This document shows positions 36,601 to 43,621 of a DNA stretch of 63,306 nt, piece by piece. A program made the translations under genes and the position numbers. How positions within the stretch are numbered: position 1 is the stretch's first letter; every line of letters starts with the position of its first letter. The notes below the pieces were generated by a model, which was not told where the DNA came from, did no database searches, and saw only the letters and a list, made by a program, of their open reading frames with translations. This DNA comes from CAYWNA01 sp964459305. GTDB taxonomy: Bacteria; Planctomycetota; Planctomycetia; Pirellulales; Pirellulaceae. The DNA is taken from the NCBI GenBank assembly GCA_964459305.1, contig CAYWNA010000047.1, forward strand, positions 1-63,306. Direction: 5' to 3'.

Positions 36601-37863
36601 ATGCTGATACCCTGGGGTTCTGATGCGCCGCTCTACCATTGGCCCGTCGCAACCGTCGCGATGATTCTGGCAAACGTCCTTGCGTTTATCGGTTTGCTCG
36701 CGATGAGCCAGCAATTGCAGGAGGAGAATTTCGTACGCGTCTTTAACGAGATCATTCTCGCACATGGGAATGGTCTGAGACCGTGGCAGTGGATCACGTC
36801 CAATTTTATGCACGGGGGCATCTTTCATCTGCTTGGCAATATGTTCTGCCTGTGGGGTTTCGGCTTCGTCACCGAAGGCAAGATCGGCTGGTGGCGTTTT
36901 TTGTTGATCTACTTCGGCATCGGGGTTACCCAGTGCGCCCTGGAGCAGACGATGATGTTGTGGGCATCCGAAGGCGGTTCCCTCGGTGCTTCTTCGATCA
37001 TCTATGGACTGCTGGCGATCTGCATGGTCTGGGCGCCACGAAATGAGATGAACTGCATCGCGCTGATTTTCTTTCGAGTAGCCGCCTTTGACATACCACT
37101 CTACGCCTTGGCCATCCTCTATTTCGGGATTGAGATACTCACGACCATCTTCACGGGGTTCTCGTTCGGCAGTTCAGTGCTCCACATGATGGGCGCTGGA
37201 CTCGGATTCGGTGTAGGCATCGTGATGCTCAAGAAGGGCTGGGGCGACTGTGAAGGCTGGGATCTATTCAACGTTTGGAGCGGTACGGAGAATGCAGAGG
37301 ACGAGGAAGAGAAAGAAGCCGCGCAGGCGTTAGTGGACCAGGCAACTGAAAAGCGAATGCAGGAGTTGCACGGCGGTGCGGGTACCCTGGCCGCGGCCGA
37401 GACATCGGCCCCGTTATCGCTGGATGAGTTTGATCCCGCGTCTGACTTTGACTTGTCCACGCCGGACGAAGGCAACGCCTTGGAATCTGTGCGCGAAGCA
37501 ATTGCAGCCGACGACCCGGCACGGGCATACAAGCTATACAAGGATGATGCAGCCATTCTTTCGTGGCAGCTACCCGAAAGCGAGTTGCTTCAGATCATCG
37601 CGGCATTTCACAAGAAGAAGATGTGGTCCGGGTCAATGCCCGCGATGGTTGAGTACTTGAAGAACTATACCGACCGCGACACCCAGGTTCGCCTCAAGCT
37701 GGCTCAAATCCTGTTGGAGATCAAAAAACAGCCGTCGAAGGCCATCCAAATCCTGCGCAAGCTAGATCCATCGCAGCTTTCCGAAAAGCAAGCCGCTACG
37801 CTCACAAAGCTGCGGTCCAAGGCGCAAGCGAGCGCCGATCAGGGGCGGGACCAGCCCGGATGA
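36601..37863 (+). CDS. Rhomboid-family intramembrane serine protease
   Basis: Encodes 420 residues. The first 220 residues hold six or so membrane helices. WITSNFMHGGIFHLLGNMFCLW is the rhomboid H-N region, GGSLGASSIIYGL the GxSx nucleophile (Ser131), and LHMMGAGLGFGVG the catalytic His (His195). It cleaves single-pass proteins within the membrane. Residues about 220-420 are a cytosolic, acidic, helical tail (NAEDEEEKEAAQ, then a TPR-like part), larger than in a minimal rhomboid. Substrate unknown. It stands alone on the strand, with a 270-bp gap to infC. Confidence 0.9.
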   Translation: MLIPWGSDAPLYHWPVATVAMILANVLAFIGLLAMSQQLQEENFVRVFNEIILAHGNGLRPWQWITSNFMHGGIFHLLGNMFCLWGFGFVTEGKIGWWRFLLIYFGIGVTQCALEQTMMLWASEGGSLGASSIIYGLLAICMVWAPRNEMNCIALIFFRVAAFDIPLYALAILYFGIEILTTIFTGFSFGSSVLHMMGAGLGFGVGIVMLKKGWGDCEGWDLFNVWSGTENAEDEEEKEAAQALVDQATEKRMQELHGGAGTLAAAETSAPLSLDEFDPASDFDLSTPDEGNALESVREAIAADDPARAYKLYKDDAAILSWQLPESELLQIIAAFHKKKMWSGSMPAMVEYLKNYTDRDTQVRLKLAQILLEIKKQPSKAIQILRKLDPSQLSEKQAATLTKLRSKAQASADQGRDQPG

Positions 37864-37999
37864 TTCAAACACCCGAGGCATCCCCTATCCCGCCGAGGCC
37901 AAACATTACAGGTTACACAGCGAGAACCGCTGAGTAAAGAAGGATGGCTGCTGGACTGTGTCCAACTCGCTGTGAACGGCAAAAAGTGCGGAACAGTGG

Positions 38000-38029
38000 T
38001 TGACTTGGATACGCACACAAGCCGATACT
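38000..38029 (+). promoter_or_regulatory. Candidate promoter of infC
   Basis: TTGACT (38000-38005), 18-bp spacer, GATACT (38024-38029). About 105 bp before the infC start; the leader between them is GC-rich and can fold (GGCCGG near 38075). By-eye call. Confidence 0.4.
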
Positions 38030-38135
38030 CTTAAGTTAAAGATTTCCCGTTTTTCTGGTTTTGACGCGTGCGAGCGATGGCCGGCGCGGGGCCGGTTTCG
38101 TTGCGGCGTTCCTTTAGTGTGAAAGGGCAATCACG

Positions 38136-38636
38136 ATCGAACGCATCCAAAACAGGGTCAACGAGCAGATCCGTGTTACTCCAATACGGGTCATCTCGGA
38201 GACTGGTGAGCAGTTGGGGATCATTCCCACCAGCGAGGCATTGGAGAAAGCAGGCGAGGCGGGACTTGATCTGGTCGAGGTGGCGCCAACCGAAAAGCCT
38301 CCTGTTTGTCGCATCATGGATTTCGGCAAATACAAGTACGAGAAGAAAAAGCGGACCGGGCACGGTGCTCACCAAGTGAAGACGAAAGAGATTCGCCTTC
38401 GACCAAAAACAGGCAAGCACGACATTGAATTCAAAGTCAAACGGGCCGTGAAGTTCCTTCAGCACAAGGACAAAGTCCAGGTTACTGTGATCTTTCGCGG
38501 CAGGGAAATGGCGCACATCGAAGAAGGTCGCCGTGTCATGGACGAGGTAATCAACGAACTGGTGGAATACGGCAAGGTTGAGTCCCCCCCGTCGCAACAC
38601 GCCCGTCGGATGATGTGTACGATTGCTCCCAGGTAG
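38136..38636 (+). CDS. infC: Translation initiation factor IF-3 with an AUC start codon
   Basis: Encodes 166 residues. ERIQNRVNEQIRVTPIRVIS, PTEKPPVCRIMDFGKYKYEKKK and FKVKRAVKFLQHKDKVQVTV are the linker and both domains of IF-3. No ATG, GTG or TTG precedes the conserved N-terminus after the in-frame TAG at 38115-38117; the only fit is ATC 38136 with AAAGGG eight bases upstream. IF-3 genes elsewhere (E. coli infC, AUU) use rare starts so IF-3 can repress its own translation by discriminating against them. A TTG at 38214 would delete about 26 conserved residues. The usual rpmI-rplT neighbours are absent. Confidence 0.9.
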   Translation: MERIQNRVNEQIRVTPIRVISETGEQLGIIPTSEALEKAGEAGLDLVEVAPTEKPPVCRIMDFGKYKYEKKKRTGHGAHQVKTKEIRLRPKTGKHDIEFKVKRAVKFLQHKDKVQVTVIFRGREMAHIEEGRRVMDEVINELVEYGKVESPPSQHARRMMCTIAPR

Positions 38637-38671
38637 TTACCTGAGGATATCCGGGGAATTGCGGCCCGTGG

Positions 38672-38693
38672 GGAACGCCCTCCGTGGCGTTCC
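38672..38693. terminator. Hairpin downstream of infC
   Basis: GGAACGCC (38672-38679) and GGCGTTCC (38686-38693) form an 8-bp stem with a 6-base loop, 36 bases after the stop codon. No T-run follows, so it may be an intergenic palindrome. The rest of 38637-38929 shows nothing else besides the ffs promoter candidate. Confidence 0.4.
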
Positions 38694-38887
38694 GTAAGAT
38701 GGCAAGCGACTCGGCGGTTCACAGAACGGCACGGAGACCATTCCCTATAGGGGCTTCGGGGCCGTTCGAGTTCCCGCATACCCTCATTTGCCTCATCGGG
38801 TGGCAGTCCTCATTCGCACGCTGCGGTCATTTTTTCTGGTACGTAGCGACCGCCATCGGATTTGGCCACACACCCCGTCCAGACCGT

Positions 38888-38916
38888 TTGACGCGATCGG
38901 TCGCAGAGCATACAAA
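38888..38916 (+). promoter_or_regulatory. Candidate promoter of the SRP RNA
   Basis: TTGACG (38888-38893), 17-bp spacer, TACAAA (38911-38916). A start at about 38923 fits the predicted 5' end of the RNA. Confidence 0.45.
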
Positions 38917-38929
38917 TAGAAGCCTCCCA

Positions 38930-39056
38930 TTGGAACAATGTCTGTCGAAGTGCGCCCCTTGCAAGGGGGAGCCGTGAACCTGGTCAGGCCGTAACAGGAG
39001 CAGCCATAAGCGGGGTACTCCTGTGCGGGGGGCGCTCTTCGGGGGATGTTGTTCTT
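38930..39056 (+). ncRNA. ffs: Bacterial signal recognition particle RNA (4.5S type)
   Basis: The core GGTCAGGCC...AGGAGCAGCC (38984-39005) is the SRP RNA helix-8 signature that binds Ffh, here with GTAACA between the CC and GG. Flanking arms pair to form the long rod: GAAGTGCGCCCC (38947-38958) with GGGGCGCTCTTC (39029-39040), and GAACAA with TTGTTC further out. Length is about 125 nt, ends approximate. It is followed by dnaX, an order common in bacteria (ffs, dnaX, ebfC, recR). Confidence 0.85.
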
Positions 39057-39097
39057 TGTTTTCCGCCACCGTCAAGCGCCAACGGGGCCGGGGGCCT

Positions 39098-40849
39098 ATG
39101 TCCGCCGAATCATCTACTGCCAACGCCGATTCATCGGATATCGATTCGCGTGGCGAGTACGTGGTGGTTGCCCGGCGCTATCGCCCACAGTCGTTCGGTG
39201 ACCTTGTGGGCCAGCAGCAGGTTTCGCAGGCGCTGAGCAACGCGATTACTACGAATCGCGTCGGACACGCCTACCTGTTCACCGGCGCCCGAGGCGTGGG
39301 CAAGACGTCCACTGCCCGAATTCTGGGCAAATGCCTGAATTGCGTATCGGGCCCAACACCCGAGCCTTGCGGCAAGTGTGATGCATGTTCGGGCATCGCG
39401 GTAGGCGACGACGTGGATGTGATCGAGATCGACGGTGCCAGCAATCGTGGCATCGACGAAATCCGTCAACTGCGCTCGAATGTCAATGTCCGCCCCAGCC
39501 GGTCGCGGTTCAAGATCTACATCATTGACGAAGTGCACATGCTGACCGTCCCGGCATTCAACGCGCTGTTGAAGACCCTGGAAGAGCCGCCAGATCATGT
39601 CAAATTCATGTTCTGTACGACTGATCCGGAGAAGATCCCGGTGACGGTCTTGTCGCGCTGCCAGCGGTTTGACTTCGCTCCGGTCGACACCGACTCGATT
39701 CTCGACCGCCTGCGGTTCATTGTGGAATCAGAAGGTGTGGAAGCGGACGAGGCCGCGCTGCGGCAATTGGCCCGACGCGCTGCCGGATCGATGCGCGATA
39801 GCCAGTCACTGCTGGAACAGCTCCTGTCTTTTTGCGGAGAACGAATCAGCGAAGATGATGTTCACGCGATGCTGGGTACGGCGCAGGGTGGCAGGCTATC
39901 GTCGATTGCCGAGCGGCTGTTGGCCCGGGATGCCGCAGGCTCGCTTTCCGAGCTCGATGCCGCCGTGCGTGACGGTGTGGATGTGGGGCAACTGGCCGAA
40001 CAGTTGTTGGGTTATTTTCGCGACATGATGGCGGCCTCGGCCGGCTGCGACGCGGATATGATGTTGCACACCGCCACCGCGGACCACGCACGGCTGAAGA
40101 AAGCCGCGGAGGAGTCGGGCCTGGAGGAGATTCTGGCCATCGTACAGATCCTGGACCATGCGGTGGCCCGAATGCGCCAGAGTACGCATGTACGCACGCT
40201 CGTGGAAATGGCTCTGGTCCGCATCTCGAACCTCGAAGACTTGGCCGCGATCCCTGCACTGATTGCCCAGTTGACGGACAACAGCGGGTCTAGTGGTGGT
40301 CGACCCGCTAACACAGGCGTATCTGGCGCCTCGGCCAGTGGCCCACCGAGGCGTGCGCAAAAAAAAACGCCCGTAACGGCTGAAGTCGCCAGCGACTCGC
40401 CCGCCCCCAAGCCAGCCGTGTCTGCCAAGCCCCAGACGCCCAAGGAGCAGCCGGAGCTGACCGCCGAGTTTGTCGAGCAGAGTTGGCGCCAGGCTTTGGC
40501 GGAAATCGGCGGAATGGTCGAAGATTTTGGGGGCGATTACGAAGCTGTAGCAATTTCTGCGCCAAATCTGCTGGTCGTGACGTTGCGAGCGGCGTATAAC
40601 AAAGAGTACTGTGAACGATCGGACGTGAAACGCAAGCTCCAAGAGGTCATGTCTCGGTTGACAGGACGGGACTTGCAGATGGATTTTGCGGTGACCAGCG
40701 ATACGCAATCTGGAGGTCGTGAACAACGTCAGCCAGCGCAATCACGGCGGCAGAGGATCCTTGAAGTTCAGAAACACCCGCTCATCCAGGAAGCAATTCG
40801 TTTGTTCGACGCCGATGTGACTGGCCTCGAAGAGAAACGCAAAGCGTAG
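39098..40849 (+). CDS. dnaX: DNA polymerase III tau/gamma subunit
   Basis: Encodes 583 residues. YRPQSFGDLVGQQQVSQAL and the Walker A GARGVGKTSTARIL start the clamp-loader AAA+ domain; CLNCVSGPTPEPCGKCDAC is the four-Cys zinc module; IYIIDEVHML is Walker B; and VTVLSRCQRFDF is the SRC motif with the arginine finger. Residues about 230-395 form the collar domains, then a Pro/Lys-rich hinge and the C-terminal DnaE/DnaB-binding part. A nine-A run at 40359-40367 lies in the hinge. It loads the beta clamp. ATG 39098 was chosen; the GTG at 39023 lies inside the SRP RNA. Confidence 0.96.
   Translation: MSAESSTANADSSDIDSRGEYVVVARRYRPQSFGDLVGQQQVSQALSNAITTNRVGHAYLFTGARGVGKTSTARILGKCLNCVSGPTPEPCGKCDACSGIAVGDDVDVIEIDGASNRGIDEIRQLRSNVNVRPSRSRFKIYIIDEVHMLTVPAFNALLKTLEEPPDHVKFMFCTTDPEKIPVTVLSRCQRFDFAPVDTDSILDRLRFIVESEGVEADEAALRQLARRAAGSMRDSQSLLEQLLSFCGERISEDDVHAMLGTAQGGRLSSIAERLLARDAAGSLSELDAAVRDGVDVGQLAEQLLGYFRDMMAASAGCDADMMLHTATADHARLKKAAEESGLEEILAIVQILDHAVARMRQSTHVRTLVEMALVRISNLEDLAAIPALIAQLTDNSGSSGGRPANTGVSGASASGPPRRAQKKTPVTAEVASDSPAPKPAVSAKPQTPKEQPELTAEFVEQSWRQALAEIGGMVEDFGGDYEAVAISAPNLLVVTLRAAYNKEYCERSDVKRKLQEVMSRLTGRDLQMDFAVTSDTQSGGREQRQPAQSRRQRILEVQKHPLIQEAIRLFDADVTGLEEKRKA
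40348..40397 (+). promoter_or_regulatory. Candidate dnaX slippage or frameshift signal
   Basis: GAGG (40348-40351), nine A residues (40359-40367) and a 5-bp stem AGTCG/CGACT (40384-40388, 40393-40397). The zero frame reads CAA AAA AAA ACG. A shift to -1 gives AAC GCC CGT AAC GGC TGA, and a shift to +1 gives CGC CCG TAA, so either shift ends within six codons and makes a product of 425-428 residues. Confidence 0.6.
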
Positions 40850-40873
40850 TACGAACGGAACGGGAGAGGTCGC

Positions 40874-41245
40874 ATGTTCAAGGAACTAGGCAATATGGCA
40901 TCGCTCGTACGGCAAGCCCAGCAGATGGGTGGCCGCATGAAGGCGCTGAACGAGAAGCTGAAAAGCGAGCGCGCGACGGCCAGCACGGGTGCCGGTTTGG
41001 TGGAAGTGGAGGTCAACGGACTTGGCGAAGTGCTGCGAGTGAAAATCGATCCATCATTGGTCGAACGGGGTGACCGGGAGATGATCGAAGACCTGATTCC
41101 TGCTGCGGTCAACGAGGCAGTGGTAAGAGCCAGACAATTGCATGTCGACGCCATGAAGACGATGACCGACGATATGAGCCTTCCCGGCCTGGAAGACGCG
41201 CTCAAGCAGATCACGGGTGCTGGAGACAGCGACGAGGAACAGTAG
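40874..41245 (+). CDS. ebfC: YbaB/EbfC nucleoid-associated protein
   Basis: Encodes 123 residues, standard length. MFKELGNMASLVRQAQQMGG is the helical N-terminus, and VEVEVNGLGEVLRVKIDPSL the beta sheet typical of the YbaB/EbfC family, which binds DNA as a dimer. Its position between dnaX and recR is widely conserved. GGGAGAGG lies seven bases before the start. recR begins two bases after its stop. Confidence 0.95.
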   Translation: MFKELGNMASLVRQAQQMGGRMKALNEKLKSERATASTGAGLVEVEVNGLGEVLRVKIDPSLVERGDREMIEDLIPAAVNEAVVRARQLHVDAMKTMTDDMSLPGLEDALKQITGAGDSDEEQ

Positions 41246-41246
41246 C

Positions 41247-41846
41247 ATGACGCAATTGGCGGAGTCAGTTGCGAAGGTAATCGAAGAGTTTGCCAAGTTG
41301 CCGGGGATCGGCAAGAAATCGGCAGAACGACTGGCATACCACGTTCTGCGGATCCACAAGTCGGAAGCCTTGGCCCTGGCGGACGCGATTCGGGATGTTC
41401 GCGAGAACGTGCGCTACTGCAAGACTTGTTTCAACTTGTCGGAAGATGAGCTGTGCTCGGTTTGCCGGGATCCGAAGCGCGACCACACATTGCTTTGTGT
41501 GGTGGAACAACCGCGGGATCTCATGTCATTGGACCAATCAGGCGCATACCGCGGGCTATATCACGTGCTGCTGGGCCGCGTTGCACCGCTTGAAGGTATC
41601 GGCCCGGACCAGTTGACCATCGAAGCGTTGGTGGAACGTGTTCGGGTCGGCCAATTCAAGGAAGTGATCATGGCCACCAATCCGACGGTAGAAGGCGACG
41701 GAACGGCACTGCACATTTCCAATCTGCTCGCCGAATTCGCCATCGAGGTGACTCGATTGGCTCGCGGTGTAACGCCTGGGAGTATCCTGGAGTACACGAA
41801 CAAGGAAGTCCTGGCCGATGCGGTCACGGGCCGTCAGAAATTCTAA
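41247..41846 (+). CDS. recR: Recombination mediator RecR
   Basis: Encodes 199 residues. EEFAKLPGIGKKSAERLAYH is the helix-hairpin-helix; CKTCFNLSEDELCSVCRDPKRD the four-Cys zinc finger; LCVVEQPRDLMSLDQSGAYR and YHVLLGRVAPLEGIGPDQL the Toprim domain. It acts with RecO and RecF in gap repair, loading RecA on SSB-covered DNA. ATG 41247 has GAGGAA upstream, inside the end of ebfC, so coupling is likely; the ATG-like site at 41217 overlaps ebfC and is less fitting. Confidence 0.96.
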   Translation: MTQLAESVAKVIEEFAKLPGIGKKSAERLAYHVLRIHKSEALALADAIRDVRENVRYCKTCFNLSEDELCSVCRDPKRDHTLLCVVEQPRDLMSLDQSGAYRGLYHVLLGRVAPLEGIGPDQLTIEALVERVRVGQFKEVIMATNPTVEGDGTALHISNLLAEFAIEVTRLARGVTPGSILEYTNKEVLADAVTGRQKF

Positions 41847-41954
41847 AGCGTTCGACCAGAACGAAAGAAAAAGGTACATTTAGGGAGAAGTTGGTCCAGT
41901 CGGGGGAACCGTCCGGGTCTGACGACGGTGACACAGCGCAGGCTGACTTGAGAA

Positions 41955-42077
41955 TGGCAGAAACGGCCGCAAGATTCATAGTAACCGAAGTCGCCAGACT
42001 TTGGACCAGTGGATAGTCCCAAACTCTGGCGAGTTCGGCTACGGCATGCAGACGCCGGTATAATTCCTGCAGCGAAC
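41955..42077. repeat. Palindromic intergenic element, family A copy 3 (inverted)
   Basis: Arms 41981-42004 (GTAACCGAAGTCGCCAGACT...) and 42019-42042 (...ACTCTGGCGAGTTCGGCTAC) pair, and the flanks (GGCGTCTGCATGCC on the minus strand) match the other copies. It fills most of the recR-rpoN gap. Confidence 0.8.
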
Positions 42078-42112
42078 CTAGCTAGAACAAGGCGAATCCG
42101 AAAAGAACGAAT

Positions 42113-43609
42113 ATGCGACTCTCATTTGGTCTCGAAGCTCGACAAGTTCAGGTGCAGAAGCTGGCGCCGCGAATGATCCAGTCGATGGAGATTTTGCAGC
42201 TGCCGGTGATGGCACTGCAGGAGAAGATCGAGCAAGAGCTGAGCGAGAACCCGCTACTGGAGGTCCAAGAGCAAGATTTGGATCTACCTGAGGAGCAGCC
42301 GGCGGAAGTCGAGCATCCGGACGCCCCCTCGGAAAACGAGAAGGAGTTGGTCGTTGACGAACAGAAAGACAATGCCGACGACTTCGAGAGACTCATCGAG
42401 TTGGACCGCGAAGTGCCCGACTACTTTGACGAGACGCCTCGCAAATCGGCCAACCGTGTGGCCGAAGAAGCCGATCGCAAGCACGACGCGATAGCCAACA
42501 TTGCCGATCATCCGGAATCGCTTCACGATCATTTGTTGCACCAACTGGGTGAGATGGAGGTGGATCCGGATGTTCGGCGCGTGGCCGAGCGGATTGTCTC
42601 ATGCCTGGACCCCAAGGACGGCGGGTATTTCCGAACTAGCTTAGAGGACCTGTTGCCACCGAATTCGGATCGCGAACATTTAGAGCTCGCCAAGCGTGCT
42701 CTGGAGCTTGTTCAGGCGCTGGACCCGCAAGGCGTCGCGGCACGGGATTTGCGCGAATGCCTGTTGCTGCAGTTGACGCTCGACATGCCCTATTACGACG
42801 AGCTCAAGACGCTGATTTCAGGCCACCTGGGCGACTTGCGCGATAACCGGCTGCCGGCCATCAAACGGAAAACCGGCTATTCGATCGAGTTGATCCAGGG
42901 CGTGTGGGAGGAATTGCGGAAGTTGAATCCCAAGCCGGCTTCACGGTTTGCGGAGTCGTACGTGCCGTCAGTGACGCCCGACGCGGTCGTGGAAAAAGGC
43001 GAGGACGGCCATTATCGCGTCGCCGTGGACGACACACGTACGCCGAGCTTGCGGATCAGCGAGTACTACCGGCGCCGCCTCGCTAATGGGACGGCAACGC
43101 CGGAGGAACGGGAGTACATCAAACGCAAGATCAACGCGGCCCAGTGGTTGATTGAGTCGATCGAACAGCGGCGGAGTACTTTGACCAAGGTCACGCAGGC
43201 GATCGTCAATTACCAACAGCGTTTCTTGGACGAAGGCCCCGAATTCATCGAGCCGCTGAAGATGCAGCAGATCGCCGACGAGGTCGGCGTGCACGTGACC
43301 ACGGTCAGCCGGGCCGTCGACGACAAGTGGGTCGAGACACCACGAGGGCTACTACCGCTTCGCCGGTTTTTCGTCGGAGGCACGCGCAGCGAAGATGGCG
43401 AGGACGTGGCCTGGGACAAGATTCGTCTGAAACTGCAAGAGGTCATCGACGACGAAGACAAGGCGAAACCGTTCAGCGATGACGATTTGATGAAAGAACT
43501 GCAGAAGCATGGGCTCAGGGTGGCTCGCCGCACAATCACCAAGTACCGTCAGAAGATGGGAATCCCCAGTTCTCGGCAACGCCGCGATTGGGGTACGTCA
43601 GGGAAGTGA
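42113..43609 (+). CDS. rpoN: RNA polymerase sigma-54 factor
   Basis: Encodes 498 residues. Region I LSFGLEARQVQVQKLAPRMI and QSMEILQLPVMALQEKIEQE is followed by an acidic region II, the core-binding domain, and a helix-turn-helix near GVHVTTVSRAVDDKW. The RpoN box ARRTITKYRQKMGIPSSRQR near the end recognises the -24 element. Sigma-54 needs AAA+ activators, none of which is in the window. It is followed at 12 bp by a Lon-related protease, suggesting a shared transcript; the common hpf/ptsN neighbours are absent. Confidence 0.96.
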   Translation: MRLSFGLEARQVQVQKLAPRMIQSMEILQLPVMALQEKIEQELSENPLLEVQEQDLDLPEEQPAEVEHPDAPSENEKELVVDEQKDNADDFERLIELDREVPDYFDETPRKSANRVAEEADRKHDAIANIADHPESLHDHLLHQLGEMEVDPDVRRVAERIVSCLDPKDGGYFRTSLEDLLPPNSDREHLELAKRALELVQALDPQGVAARDLRECLLLQLTLDMPYYDELKTLISGHLGDLRDNRLPAIKRKTGYSIELIQGVWEELRKLNPKPASRFAESYVPSVTPDAVVEKGEDGHYRVAVDDTRTPSLRISEYYRRRLANGTATPEEREYIKRKINAAQWLIESIEQRRSTLTKVTQAIVNYQQRFLDEGPEFIEPLKMQQIADEVGVHVTTVSRAVDDKWVETPRGLLPLRRFFVGGTRSEDGEDVAWDKIRLKLQEVIDDEDKAKPFSDDDLMKELQKHGLRVARRTITKYRQKMGIPSSRQRRDWGTSGK

Positions 43610-43621
43610 AGGACGGGTTCA

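Noticed and set aside
38031..38600. Minus-strand frame of 189 codons over infC
   Set aside because: Antisense to IF-3, which has full conservation on the plus strand.
38214..38636. TTG start for infC
   Set aside because: It would remove conserved N-terminal residues that are open upstream to ATC 38136, which has a good Shine-Dalgarno.
39023..39097. Longer dnaX start at GTG 39023
   Set aside because: It lies inside the SRP RNA and adds 25 residues of non-conserved sequence.
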